Assembly: GCA_038501195.1 (NCBI GenBank)
Contig: JBBPUQ010000001.1
Coordinates: 1,302,001-1,366,000, forward strand
DNA from: Nemania diffusa
Taxonomy: Eukaryota > Ascomycota > Sordariomycetes > Xylariales > Xylariaceae
Length of the DNA stretch: 64,000 nucleotides
Direction of reading: 5' to 3'
Below are positions 44,960 through 57,358 of the stretch, in pieces. A model generated the notes under the pieces. The model was not told where the DNA came from. It searched no databases and saw only the letters and a program-made list of their open reading frames with translations. Positions within the stretch are counted from its first letter, which is position 1, and each line of letters opens with the position of its first letter. The translations under genes were made by a program, and so were the position numbers.

Positions 44960-45671
44960 ATGTCCGCCCCCGTGTTTCGAAGCCTCTTCGCGAGGCTGTC
45001 CCTGACGTCTCCCCCCCTCACACGAGCGACCACCCGCAGCATGTCGCCAACGATTGCTTATATCACCACATCCGCCACCAATACCCCATCTAGCACCTCC
45101 CCTCCCACGCCATGGCGCCAGTCCCGCTCTTTCCACATAACGGCAGCGCAGTCGAAGTCGGTCGTGCCCGCGAAAGGCAGCAAGAAGCAGAAGAAGAAGA
45201 AGAAGAAGGGCAAGAAGGGCCGGGACGACGGCCCCGACCCGCGCATCGTGAACCTCAAGACGTCGATGCCGCGCACCGTGCCCTCGCCCCTCCGCTTCGC
45301 CCGCAACCGCGCGCTGCGCCACTGGACCATCCACCGCGCGTGGCTGCTGTTCCAGCGCAAGGAGCGGGTGCGGCGGGAGCACGAGCTCGAGAAGTAGGTC
45401 CCCCTTCCCCTCCCTCCCCTCCCCTCCCGCGGTATAATAAGGAAATACGGTATTCTAACGGGAAAACAGAATGTACCAGTCCATGCACAACGCCTGCGAG
45501 GAGCTGCGCAGCACCAGCGGCCCAGGCACCCGCGAGGAGGGCTACTTGTACCGCGTCGCCATGGAGAAGCACGGCATGTACGGCCATAACGCCGTGCCCA
45601 TCGAGTACGCGCGCCCGCAGACCGAGACGCCTGCCCGCCAGGCGTGGAATCACGAGTGGACGCGGTCATGA
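44960..45671 (+). CDS. MRPL28: Mitochondrial large ribosomal subunit protein mL40
   Basis: Exon 1 44960-45393, intron 45394-45469 (76 bp, donor GTAGGT, branch TCTAACG, acceptor AACAG), exon 2 45470-45671; 211 residues. This is mL40 (yeast Mrpl28) of the mitochondrial 54S subunit. It has a Ser/Thr/Arg-rich mitochondrial presequence (about 1-60, ending RSFHITAAQ), a Lys-rich segment (KKQKKKKKKGKKG), then the conserved core: DPRIVNLKTSM, PLRFARNRALRHWTIHRAWL, YQSMHNACEELRSTSGPGTR, EEGYLYRVAMEKHGMYG and PIEYARPQTETPARQAWNHE. The start ATG sits in CACCATGTC, and the upstream extension uses a GTG. The intron is C-rich at its 5' end. It begins only 56 bp after the stop of the preceding gene, which leaves little room for a separate promoter. 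Confidence 0.9.
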
Positions 45672-46838
45672 ATTTCCTTTTTTCCCCCTATTTTCTAATT
45701 TCCGGTTTTCCAACCCCCTGAGACAAGATCTGGCGACGAACGTGCCGTTGAGCATGGGCCTACTTACTACCTAGCTTTTCGCCTACCTCGAGTGTACGAT
45801 ATGATGCGCTACGCTATGATGGTTTCCCAGCATCGATGAGGACGGAGGTGTTAGATAAAAAGTTGCATAGAGGTTAGGTATAAAACTCTGCCTACGGAGA
45901 CAGTTTTGTCCTCCCTTTGTATATTGGATATGCATTTCCACTCTCTCCTACCAGAACTGTGCATTGGTCACTTTTCATGTCTACACAGACAGAGCATAGC
46001 ATGCGTACGCATTGGGTGGAACCAACTTCTGCAAATTAGGAATTCGGGAGTAATAAAAATTAGCGATAAATCAAAGCAGGAATTCTCAACTCGTGATATG
46101 AGTTCATTCATGCCACTTATGCGTAGTGGACGGGATTCTCCTCCCGCCCTGCATCCTTGCTAGCCGCATCCATGGTCACCTGAAGACACTACGCCCATCA
46201 TGTCGAGTAGATGGTGTATAAATTAATACCGCATCTATGACTATTATGCAAGCTGGGTTTTTCAATAATTGGATACAATGAGTGATGGTGTCATGTTCGT
46301 AGTAGTAGTGGTGGTAATTGTGTTCAAAGATGTATCCCCCCCTGCCTATCCCCTTAAGCCAATTTTTTGCGCTCCCCTCGGGTTATTTTCTTTTACCAGC
46401 TCCGGTCCGGTTATGAATTAGAAAAAAACTTCCCGGAATGCCTTAGCACTTTCTGCTAATATCTATGAGGTGATGGATAGATGAGATCCGTTGTGATGAA
46501 AAGCAAAGCAAAGCAAAAAAAGTATATTTCGTGATTAATACAGTCACCCTCCGAGAACGCTCCAGTAAGCATTGCGCGGTTGTTTAGTTTGTTGGTTGCA
46601 TAGGGTTCTCGAAATCCTCGTTTTTGTAACATGAAATGTCGATATCCTGTTGCGGTAGATAGGTAAGCGAGCTTAGGTAACGAGTCACCTTGATCCTTCT
46701 TGGACTTTCCACTTGTAGTCATGATGAGATGAGGTGGTCGGTAGACGGGTCTCTCTGGTGATGCTTTTCAGCAGGACCGGGACCTTTCGCAATAACCATC
46801 CTCATTCTTTGGGTAACCCATGAGTCGGATTGATAACC
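45672..46838. other. Intergenic between convergent genes
   Basis: 3' regions of mL40 (+) and Rho2 (-). An 88-codon minus-strand ORF (46456-46722) has no features that justify calling it. Confidence 0.55.
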
Positions 46839-47942
46839 TCATAAGATCACGCAGCAGCCTCCATTCTCGCCTTTTTCAAAGGTAAGCAGAGCAGCTCGCG
46901 TCGCAGCCTCAAATACATCGTCAACGCCATCGCCACTCAAGCTAGAGCACTCGAGGTACTTGCGTGCCCCTATCTCTTGTGCAACTGCCTCGCCTTGTCG
47001 TTCGGTCACGAACTTTTGACTCTTCTTCCTCATTGCTTCAATCGCTGTAGGGTCGTCTCGAAGATCTTTCTTGAGGCCCACTAGGATGATCGGAACCCCC
47101 GGGCATCGCTCCGTTGCTTCTGTTATCCACTGTCGCAACTATTAGTGTCTGTGGAACATAGGTAGAAAAGTCGTCGAGGGGGCATCTTATTGACCTTGTG
47201 TTTCACGTTATCTAGGGAGTCTGGGGTGTCGACTGAGAATCCGATAAGGAGGATGTGTGCTTTGGCGTAGGCGAGGGGGCGCAACCGTTCATAGTCCTCT
47301 TGTCCTGCCGTATCCCATAACGCTAGCTGTACTGACTTGCCATCTACTCGACAGTCCGTGACGTAGTTCTCGAAGACGGTTGGGATCTACGGTTCTCGGC
47401 GGTTAATAATGACGATCTTGTCGGCAAATGGTGACACCTTCGCCAGTAACGCTTACATAATGCTACGAGCGGTCAGCATGGATAATCAAGTATAGCTTGG
47501 GAAGAATAGGAAGCCGAGGGGGCCGAAGACTCACAGTTGGGAAGTATCCTAGCGTGAAGACGCTCAGCAAAGAGGTCTTACCGCAAGCTCCATCGCCTAT
47601 GATGACCAGCTTTCTATCGGTCCATGGTCAGCATTTCCATCCTACGAAACGACGCATCTCGACACGATTTGCAGAGCAGGCAGTCCATGTCCCAACGCCC
47701 TGGTTGTAAACTGAGACAGCGCGGACATATGTAGATAGTTGCAGGGAGAGTTTAGAAAACGAAGAGCAACGAAAAGATGACGTCGCGCGATCGTTACTCC
47801 AACGACCCTGGCAGGGGCATAGGGCCGCATGCGAGAAAAGATCGGCGTCGGCATCGGCATCAGCAGCCCAGTCCAGTCCAGTCTGGGTTCAGTCCAGTTA
47901 CACGTACCTACGAATGACATTCGGAGCAGTCGACGACGCCAT
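46839..47942 (-). CDS. RHO2: Rho-family small GTPase, Rho2 type, with a 6-nt microexon
   Basis: Five exons: 47942-47908, 47613-47535, microexon 47462-47457 (CATTAT), 47386-47195, 47129-46839; 200 residues. Rho2 GTPases act at the plasma membrane in polarity and cell-wall integrity signalling. Motifs: P-loop [11 protein letters not shown], switch [14 protein letters not shown] (Thr contacting Mg), switch [22 protein letters not shown] (NKxD-equivalent; K replaces N as usual in some Rho2s), ECSSLSG (SAK-equivalent), Rho insert helix and C-terminal CCVIL, a geranylgeranylation-type CaaX preceded by a palmitoylatable Cys. All exons join in phase. The microexon supplies HY of switch I. Introns are GT-AG. 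Rho2 rather than Rho1/3/4 is inferred from [13 protein letters not shown] and [20 protein letters not shown]. Confidence 0.88.
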
Positions 47943-50900
47943 GGCAGGTCTCAGGCGTACAGCCAATGTATCGCAGAAGGAAAATGTCACAAGACCGGTT
48001 CGAGAGGGCCCGCGTAAGCCGTAAGCGGGAGTAGCGAAAGACAAGAAGGGCCGGCGACGGATCTGGTTGGTTGGTGCGTGGGTTTAGAATTTGGAGTTTT
48101 GAGAACTGGGAGGTAGCAATAGCTGGATCAGGCAGCGCGGAGGGAGAGATAAGATGGGCTGAGGCGCAGCGCCCGAGACAAAGAAATCGCGTAAGTCGGT
48201 AGGAGGGAGGGAGTAGGTAGTAAGAAGATTAGCTGATACAGAGACAGAGCACCAAGTGGAGAATCCAACTTGGCCGTATGGCACCGCAGCCGTGTCTCAG
48301 GTTGTGGTGTTGTACATGAAGGGGGTTCGGGTCCAATAAGCGGATATACAAGAAGGGAAGAAGAAGAGGAGAGCGCTGTCCCGAGGCCTCCTACTTACTT
48401 GAGTTGTTGCGTTGGGTTGATCGACGAACAGAAGGATGTAAGATGTGATGCCGAAGGGAGGTAGGTACCTACCTACCGATATATGCAAAGCTACAGAGTA
48501 CCGAGGCACCTAAAGCCTGGGACTTGGGCACTGTAGCTTGGTTAGGCGTACGCCGTAGATCAATCTTATAATACCAGGTACATGTGCTGTGGTGCTTTCT
48601 CTCTCTTTCTCTCCCTCCCTATGCGTGTGTGTCTCAAGTTTACAAAACTCTAGGTAGGTTGGATTTTTAGTAGGAAACGGGAATGATATAGCAGACGAAG
48701 GGAGTCTTAAAGGAAGAAGGGATAAAAATAAACATTGAAATCCAACAGCCGGTGCAGCCTCAAAATAGCGGGTGGGTGTTGGGGTGGGTTTTATTGCTGG
48801 CTGTGAAGCCCCTCCAGGCATGTACCGTGGCACCCACAATCAATACAACACCGGTGTAATCCACTAACTTACCCCCTATAAGCTCAGCTCTACAGGTGAA
48901 AAGATGCAGGTAGGTAATTCCGGATGGTATTTTGTCCACTGATCCACAGACGGGCTGCTTAGACTAACCCCAGTTCTAGTAATGCATATTATGTCCTGTC
49001 CCTATCTGGTTATATCTTTCATAGAACTTTTCCTGGCCGGTCCCTACATATCAAATCTATCCTGGGCCCGCAGATTATCAAGAAGTCCTACATCGCAAAA
49101 CGTAGACCTTCAACATCTTAAGTGGTGCCATTCCACAGACGGGAGACGGTGAAGTTACGTTACAAGTGGCGCTGTTGGCGTCCGGGACAACCGACTCTTG
49201 GCGGATTACATGCAGAGTACTGCGTATAACAGAAAGAGCGCGCTGCTGTATATATTACACCAGCGTTGCAGGCAGGTTTTTAATTAAAGCTTTAAGACTT
49301 GGATAGATGGCCTAGATAAATAAAGGGGCTGTAAATGCTAGGAATTCCCATCTTTGTTAGAGGTGGAAAGTATGAAAAGCTCAGGTTTATAGCTCGAGCC
49401 ACTACAAATGTCTAATCATGTTAACATTATCATAGTCAGAGAATATCTAGATTCTAGACCATATAAAGAAACCCATGAGTAGCATTGCTTAAATTTTCAG
49501 GCAGAGGATAGGTATAATATACAGCATAAACCCATAGCTCGGTTGTCGTAACAATAGTACCTAGGTAGGTATTTAATAATCCATCATTTTCACGTGCCTA
49601 CTAAATACCAATTACCTAACAGGTTTTACAATAGATCAACTGCAGGTTTCTTAAGTCAGATCATCTTCAAACACTATACAATAAGTTAGCAAAGGGCGGT
49701 ATGTTTTCTATTTAAAAAGTGCTATCATCAATAATTCCCAAGGAGGTCAAGTTTCTTGTACTATTGCTCGCTCGTCTTTCAATCATGGAACTATGACGTA
49801 AGCTCTTGGTTACTTGCTTAAAACCTTAACCATGCTTAATATTAGACCTAAGAACTATTTGTTCATAACTGCCCTTTTACAGCAACAAAACAAATACTTC
49901 CCCAGGCTAAATAGCGTCATGGGCTCAACAGAAGCAGTGCCAGCTCTTACCATAGTCTGAGGCGCCATTAGTCCAGGTAGACAAATACGTAACAGTACTA
50001 CTACGTGAGGAATGTATGATAACTTGGCATAGCAATCAAGTGATACGTGGGAAGACAAACATGATGTGTCCAGGAGAAATCAGCAACGTGGGGCACGTAC
50101 AGTACTCTGTAACTCGAAATATTTATTTCAGTATCATCTCTCGTCACGTGACTATCGCTCATTAGCTTCAGCCACTCCAGCAGCTGCCTATGCAACCTGT
50201 AGACCTGGGTGCTGGGGCTGAAGCTGGGCGGTGGCTGCCAAGAGATTTGGCATCGGCGCAGAAGTAGATAGGTACGTACCTGTAGGTACGTCCAGGTACC
50301 GAACAGGTCGACATTTGATGGTCAATGTACCTAATGTAGGTACCTGCCATCGCAATTCAGGTGCAAATTGCAAATACAGTGACAAGTGACAGACAGGAGG
50401 TCGCTCAGTCACCACCACGCATACCTAATCCACGCTACAGTTCTGATTCTACAATCAACAACCGTACTTATCCTCCCGAAGAACGCGGCATACGATAGCA
50501 CGAGAACGAGGCAGTCTCCTAGCAATCATTTTATCCAGAGAAGGCGCAAAGGGATCCCTCTCCCACCTTCCGTCCTCGCGGGTCACCTGGCCCCCCGAAA
50601 GCAAGCAGCAAGCTTGAAACCTGCAGTTCAGACTCGCTGTAACCAACGACGGACGCCTTTCCCACATCTCGATTGCAGTTGCAGGGGGCCTTAACCACCA
50701 ACCCAAAACCACCACCACTACCAATACCAATACAATTACCGTTCTACCGCTGTACTGCTACCATCACCACCATCACCATTGCGGTCGCCTTCCGCACCAC
50801 CAAATAACAAACAAAACATACCAAACACGTCTTACTCCTCACCCTCGTGCATTTCTTACCGAACATCTAGCATTTCTCGATCCTGTGGTGGCGGTTCCCG

Positions 50901-51038
50901 TGCCTGCATTCCCCGCCAATGCTCGCTGCGCTCCTTGCCCGACAATAGGTCGCATTCCATTTTACCGCCGATTATTGTTGTCCGCCGTCGTCTGTCGCTC
51001 CTTTGCATGATCCTAGCTTGTCCTGTGTGGTAATTCCC
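47943..51038. other. 3.1 kb intergenic region between divergent genes
   Basis: Near side is the Rho2 leader and promoter; the middle (48850-50000) is AT-rich. The far side (50400-51038) is CA/CT-rich and forms the long NST1 leader, with CCA/CAC trinucleotide runs around 50697-50782. No supportable gene. Confidence 0.55.
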
Positions 51039-54000
51039 ATGCCTACCAACAACCCCAGGCAGCCCGCTGCCGTCGCAGCCGCCTTGTCGACACCGAAGAA
51101 GTACACCAATAAAGACGGAACCAAGTACATATCTGTTCCCAAGTCCTCGGCATCTACTCCCCCGGCTCAGCCATCGCCCACGACAACCTCATCCTCGCGG
51201 GGTGGTGCGCCGACAAACGGCCAGGTTCCTCCCGAGCCCCAGCTGCCTACAGCCGTGAATAAAAAGAAGCAAAAACGCCGTGCGAAGGCTGCGGCTAAGG
51301 CTGCTGCCGAGAAAGAACATGTTGTTACTGCTAATGGCCTTCCGAGTCCAGCATCAACTTCAAGCGCTCCTCTCCCCACACATCGAAAGCACCCACCTAC
51401 CCCTCACCATGTCCCACAGGTTGAACAAATCCCACCTCGAGCTAATTACTTCAATAACGACGATTGGGGTGAAGAAACAGAGAGCGACGATGGCCGTCGG
51501 GACACTTTCGCCAGAGATCCTCACCATCTATCTGCCAACAGACCAGGGCTAAAATCGAAAAAGTCCAAGAAAAAGAAGAAATCAAAAAAGGACGCCGCTG
51601 CAGACCCTGAAACTACCCGCCCATCAGGTATCTCCCGGGAAAAGATATGGAACACGTCCGGCCCTGAAGAGAGGGAGCGAATTAAGCAATTTTGGCTGGG
51701 ACTAGGTGAGGAGGAACGAAAATCTCTAGTCAAGGTTGAGAAGGATGCTGTGCTTCGCAAGATGAAAGAACAGCAAAAGCATACTTGCAGCTGCTCTGTA
51801 TGCGGTCGCAAGCGCACTGCAATAGAAGAAGAACTAGAGGGGCTCTACGATGCGTATTATCAGGAGCTTGAGTCCTACGCCAACCAACCCCATACCCATG
51901 GTCCGCCCATGTTCGCTCAAAAACAGTTCAGCCCCATAAGTGGACTACATCCGCCCGGCATAATGCCATCCGGCTACTCTAATCATCATCCATCGCGCGG
52001 GCATATAGTAGAACACGTGGATAATGAGGAGGATGAGCTTGAAGGCGGAGACGGGGAATATACTGATGAAGGAGATGTAGAAGAGGAAGAAGACGAGGAT
52101 GAGCCCGAGGAAATCCCCCGAGACCCATATGCGAACGACTTTTTCAATTTCGGTGCGAGTCTCACTGTCAAAGGTGCGCCTCCCCAGTCTCCGATCCTCG
52201 TAATCTCAATAGGCTTAACTAACGCGCCTCAGGCGGCATCCTTACTGTGGCGGACGACCTTTTAAAGAACGACGGCAAAAAGTTTATTGAGATGATGGAA
52301 CAACTAGCCGAGCGCAGGATGGCTCGTGAAGAGGACACTGCTCATTATTCTAGTGGTTATAGTCACAGTATAAATGGCGGCTTATCAAATCCTCACAACC
52401 ATCCACCTCCCGAAGACGAAGAGTATGCCGAAGGAGAAGAGGAGGAGGAGGAGTATGAAAGTCAGGAGGAGGATTATGAAGAGGAGGAGGAGGAAGAGGT
52501 AACTCCATTAGAGCCAGTCTCCCATATATGTGCTAACATTTACACAGGAGCAGATGACTGAAGAGCAGCGCATGGAGGAAGGCCGTAGGATGTTCCAAAT
52601 TTTCGCTGCTAGGATGTTTGAACAGCGCGTCTTAACAGCTTACCGAGAAAAAGTGGCAAAGGAGCGACAAGAGAAACTACTAGAAGAGCTTGAACAAGAA
52701 GAAACCCAGGAGTCCCAACGCAAGGCCAAGAAAGCAAAGGATGCACAGAAACGAAAAGAAAAGGCTCTTCAGAAAAAGCAAGCTCTTCTCGAGGAGAAAA
52801 CGAGGCGCGAGGCTGAGAAGGCAGCCGAAGAGAAAGCTAGATCAATCGAGGAAGCTAGGCGCGAAGAGGAAGCTCGAGTCAAGGCGGAAGAAAGGCGGAA
52901 GAAGAAAGAGGCGCAAAAGAAGGCGGAAGAAGATGAGCGCTTACGAAAGGAGGCCGAGAAACAACGCCGAGCGCACGAGCAGAAGGAGAGGCAGGCCGAA
53001 CAGGAACGAAAGGCTCGGGAAGCGAAGGAGCGCGAAAGGAAGCTAAAGGAAGAACAACGACGGAAAGAACAAGAGGCACGTGAGATTAAGGAACGCGAGA
53101 CTCGTGAACGCCGGGAGAAGCATGAGAAGGACAAGAGGGAAAAGGAGTTGAGGGCGGCTCAGGCTAAAGCCGAACGCGAGGCCAAAGAGAAGATGAAGCA
53201 GGAAGAGAAGACGGCGGTGAAACCTCATTCGCTTGCTGCTCCTATTCCATCACAGCCCCTGAAAAAACAGCATCCAATCTCAATACCTGCCCTTCCTCAA
53301 CAGATTTTAGGGAATCATGCTTCACCCCAAATTCCAGTTGCAACGCCAGTCTTACCATTAGCTCACACGCCCATCAAGCCACGGTCTGTTTCTCAAGATG
53401 TCACGCGGTCAGTTTCCCAGGCATCCCACTCGGTGTCTGGCCCAAGTCAGACGGCATCACCACATGCCCTCAGTCCACTACATGCCAGTCCTAGGCCAAT
53501 TGGACCGCCAGGCAAGATACCGTCCTCTGGGCTTCCACTTCAGCCTATGTCACCCCATCACAGCACTGTAAAAACTCCTCCTGGTCTTCCGCAGGGCCCT
53601 TTTGACATGGGTATGCCATCGATGCCAATACAAATGCCTCCAGGAATTCCACCGATGCCTCACGGTTTTCCCCGAATGCAGGAGCCCATATTTCCACCGA
53701 TGGTCGGACAATTTCGTCCACCTGGTATACCCGTGCCGCCTCCCGGCCTAGGTGGTCATATGGGCAGACCATTTCACATGCCGCCACCAGGTTTTCCCCA
53801 GCCAGGAATAGATCCACACCTACCGAACTTGCATCAAAGTTATTCCTCTCCGGAGAATGCTCCCAGCCATTATACGTCGCATTCGCATCAAGGATCGCAT
53901 TCCCGTCAAGGATCAACGTCTTTCGAAGCAAATACTCTAAATGGGCAGCCTCCGGGAAAGCCAACACCGATTGGCCGGCCAGAAAGTATAGTTCACGGTC

Positions 54001-54674
54001 AGCGAAGCCATGACATGTCTGCGGATATCGATGACATGAGTAGCCATCTTGGCAGCAGTGCCTTGTTAGATGACACAGACGAACCCTTGGATCGTTTTGA
54101 TCCAGTGCGTCGAGGTACAGTCGCCCCAGGCAGGGAATGGGGGTCAAGTGGCCCATCGTTTATGAACCCAGTTTTCCCAACCCCTGGTGCCCATTGGGGT
54201 GCTCCCGCCATATTCCAGCCGCCACCGCCAGGTTTTGGTCACGTTCCTGGGAATGCAGCTTGGCCGCCTAGCTCAGCATTCGGTGTTCTGCCTCATATAA
54301 AAAGACCAGCACAACCTCGCTCGCTCGTAATTCGTCAATTGCTTGTGCGTGCTTGCAAGGATTTAGAAAATTATGCGGCAGACGCTGAGGGCTACATTGA
54401 TCTATCTGCAATCAAAGGGCATGTGGATTCGATCAACCCTTCTTCCTCTGAGTCGATAGATGAGGTCGAACTACTTGACATCTGTGAAACAGAAGGAAAC
54501 CAGCAAAACGGTGGCGGTAGCTTTGATATCCGTCGTGCAGACAATGGCAAGGTCGCCATCCGCTTTGAGATAACTGTAGGTTCCGGTGTTGGTCCGTTTC
54601 CGAGGAACGTTGGTGCTCCCGGTGAGATCAGAAGTCCTATTGTAGAACCAGGCACACCTTTCTCTCGTGGCTAG
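51039..54674 (+). CDS. NST1: Stress response protein Nst1
   Basis: Exon 1 51039-52173, intron 52174-52232 (59 bp), exon 2 52233-52498, intron 52499-52547 (49 bp), exon 3 52548-54674; 1175 residues, the usual size for filamentous fungi. Nst1 is a cytoplasmic protein implicated in salt-stress response through Msl1 in yeast. Order of parts: N-terminal [16 protein letters not shown]; poly-basic [32 protein letters not shown] block with a [11 protein letters not shown]ys cluster; acidic runs; [20 protein letters not shown]; a second acidic run; then [20 protein letters not shown] and a ~230-residue charged single helix or coiled coil of RKE repeats; a Pro-rich region; and a conserved C-terminal segment from about [16 protein letters not shown]. 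Both introns are GT-AG and phase-correct. The start is in TTCCCATGCC. Confidence 0.93.
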
Positions 54675-56814
54675 ATCCCGCGTAAGCGTTAATCACCACC
54701 TCATTTAATGAGTTGGCGCTATCGCTCTTGTTGGCCAGGAGACATGGGACCGGCATTCCGTTGAAGTCATTCATTATCATATCTTTAGCCCCTGTCACGA
54801 GCTACACCAACCACAAAGGCCTATTGTCACGAGTAAAACGCATATCGTTGTCGGGGGATAAGCCGCGTGCTGGGTGAGCAAACCGCGGCCCCTCTGTACA
54901 ATAGATAGCGTATTTTTTTCGGCGCTTTGTCTAGACATCTACCCACTCAAGGGTTAGGGATGTCATCTGCACGTGCCTTGAGGCAGTTTACGCTGATTCT
55001 TTGAGGCGATTACTTTCTCCGCCTCATTTAGTACCATAGTCAATAAAGACTGATTGGTCTTGTTAAATTATATTTAAAGGCCTCCGACTTGAGGCTGAAT
55101 TATTCCCACTTGCTCACAATTTCTAGTATAAATGTTGTTGATTGATGAGACCTATCGTATGTTTATATTAAAGACCGGGCCGCTCCCATGGCTCAGTGTA
55201 TTAAACGTAAAGGGAGTATAATAAGTTCGTTTATTAACTATGGTCTACTTGTATATTTATGGCCTTATCATGGACTTTTTTCCAGCTCTTCAAGATCAGA
55301 GAAAGCTCTCCAATAATAAAAATTGGTCCGGTTAATTATTGGGTAAGATTAGAGGATAAATGAACTTTCAAGGCCTTATAAAAGTCATATGCTATCATCT
55401 GTGAAAACAGTATGCCTAAGTAGGTAGTTCGTTAAGAAGCGTACTTTTGTGCCCTAATTGTAACTCTATTCTCAAGTATCAACAAAGCCAGTTATACTTA
55501 TTTTTATATTCTATTAGCATATTTCCTAAGAGGCGGCACCATAGGATTTTTCTACATTTTTGCCGGATGGCCTAGCTCCAGAGTGAAGGACGCCACTAAT
55601 AATGAACCAGTTTGCTAGGTCACTGTTGTGCTATCTGCAGTTCGTAATCCGGAAGTCAATTTTGATATCATTGATTTTTGAGGCTCTCCCAACTTGGAAG
55701 GGGGAATATCTATTATTGGCTCTTGTATTAGGGGGAGGATGGTCTCGGCGAGGACTATTAAAGTCATTTTTTACTGTGAGAGAATAAATATCCATAGTAT
55801 TTCTGTTATTAAATCCTGCAAATATTGCACGTACGAAGCACAGTTCTAGTGTTAAAGCTAATACTTACCTTAGAGTACTAGATGTCCGGTAACCTGCGGT
55901 GAGTAACTTTGTAAACTAAGTACAGAAACTATAAAACCTATAAAAATGAAAGAAATCATAGAAACCGTATATAATACTCCAATCTACTAGCTCATAAGGG
56001 TGGAACTCTTAAACCTTAATTTAAATAGATATATACTAAAGAACCAACGCTCTAACTCATTAGATAAATTATACCATTGTTCCTGTGCTTAATGGCCTGC
56101 TGGAGAAATCTAAATGTAAACCGATACAATATGTAATCATTGTGCTAATGAGGCTAGGAAAATGGAACTTGCTCACATAGAAAATTTTGGGTAGGCTGCT
56201 CTGAGTAAGCTCTATAGACAACAAGCCTAACTCTAGTTGGCTATCACTGAAGGTTACGTTATGGTGTACTCATGGTTAGGGCCTCAGGAGCTACGCAAAT
56301 GACTTAAAAATTAAGTTTGGATACTAGGTCGTTGTTTCTCTGTCCAGACGATATGACAGCCTTAAATAAGGTATACTATGCAAACTTTCGAAGAGTCCAA
56401 TACTCCTTCTCGGCAAAAGGTAAACAAATGCTGTGTATATAAACTACCACTATTCCACTCTATTTTCTGTCCGAATCCATAGAAATCTCCAACCAACATC
56501 AGTTCTGCACATGTTACTCCAAGATATCACAATTGATATTACATCATCTTCTACAATCACGGTTACAACCTAATCTAATTATCTTCACTCCTAACATTAA
56601 ACACTACATTCCTTTCGCCAGAGCGCACCTGGTCAGATAGTGAGTACCCCCAAGTCCCAAATGATCTCTAGAGGCTCAGCAGCATCTAGCATGTCACTCT
56701 CACTAATCTAACAAGCTAATAGCAACTACCAGAGATCAATCTACTTAGTTGTTGCTCTATCTTTCGACATATATATAGGAGCTCGTAACAAATACCTGCT
56801 ATCATCTAAACAAT
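54675..56814. other. Intergenic, AT-rich
   Basis: After the NST1 stop the DNA becomes strongly AT/TpA-rich with stops in all frames. A CT-rich stretch (about 56450-56600) might belong to the leader of the candidate gene at 56815. Confidence 0.55.
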
Positions 56815-57358
56815 ATGTCTGAATCGACAACCACCAATGACGCTGGCAGTCATGCGTCGGGCGACGACAGCCAGCAGAACTCGGTAGAGCGTATTGATAT
56901 CGTAAGTAATCTGAAACCTCCTTGAACCTTTTGTTTTTCCTTCGGTATCTCGAGAACAAGTACTCAACTACAAAGTGCTTACTTCCTCTATTACGCCTAC
57001 ACGCTCGGGGCAAATATCCAGTTGCAACTAACTCAAGACTGTAAAATAGAGCCACTATTACATAACCGACTTCACCGCTGCCCCCTTTACGCCTCGACCA
57101 AATCGAGCAGTTCTCGCAATAACCCGACCTATTAAAGGTCCTAAAAGAAGCCCATGCCCTACCACGGGTCGAGGAAGAAGCTCATGCGCTACCACGAGTC
57201 GTAGAAGGAGCACATGCGGCACCAAGGGTCGTGGAAGAAGCCCATGCGTTTGTGGGGCGGGCAAAATACTGAAAGACTTGAAGTTCTATTTCAAGCGAAT
57301 CATTCATACGGCCTGCGGGTTATTTTGTAACTTGGCTAAGAAAGAGAGCATCGATTAA
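56815..57358 (+). CDS. Candidate small Arg/Cys-repeat protein
   Basis: Proposed two-exon gene: exon 1 56815-56901, intron 56902-57049 (148 bp; donor GTAAGT, branch ACTAAC at about 57027, acceptor AATAG), exon 2 57050-57358; 131 residues. Exon 1 gives a polar N-terminus (MSESTTTNDAGSHASGDD...). Exon 2 gives HYYITDFTAAPFTP, then about 3.6 tandem ten-residue units of the form R-S-x-C-x-T-T-x-R-x, then a possibly amphipathic KILKDLKFYFKRIIHTACGL and a short Lys-rich end. Five to seven Cys. There is no signal peptide, so secretion is not supported. I do not recognise the family. Both exons are open and phase-matched with a good donor and branch, but short; a chance ORF over a minisatellite is possible. 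Confidence 0.38.
57146..57253. repeat. 30-bp minisatellite, 3.6 copies
   Basis: Units start at 57146, 57176, 57206 and 57236 (last partial), each beginning A(G/A)(A/G)AGC(C/T/A)CATGC. The 30-bp period is a multiple of three, so every frame repeats as a ten-residue peptide unit. Confidence 0.88.

Noticed and set aside
46456..46722. 88-codon minus-strand ORF starting MTTSGKSKKDQ
   Set aside because: A possible 42-nt intron was tested; neither the spliced nor the unspliced product shows any family feature.
57146..57253. Secreted repeat-peptide (RiPP or mating-factor) precursor
   Set aside because: Tandem units and dibasic sites fit superficially, but the predicted N-terminus has no signal peptide and no modifying enzymes lie nearby.
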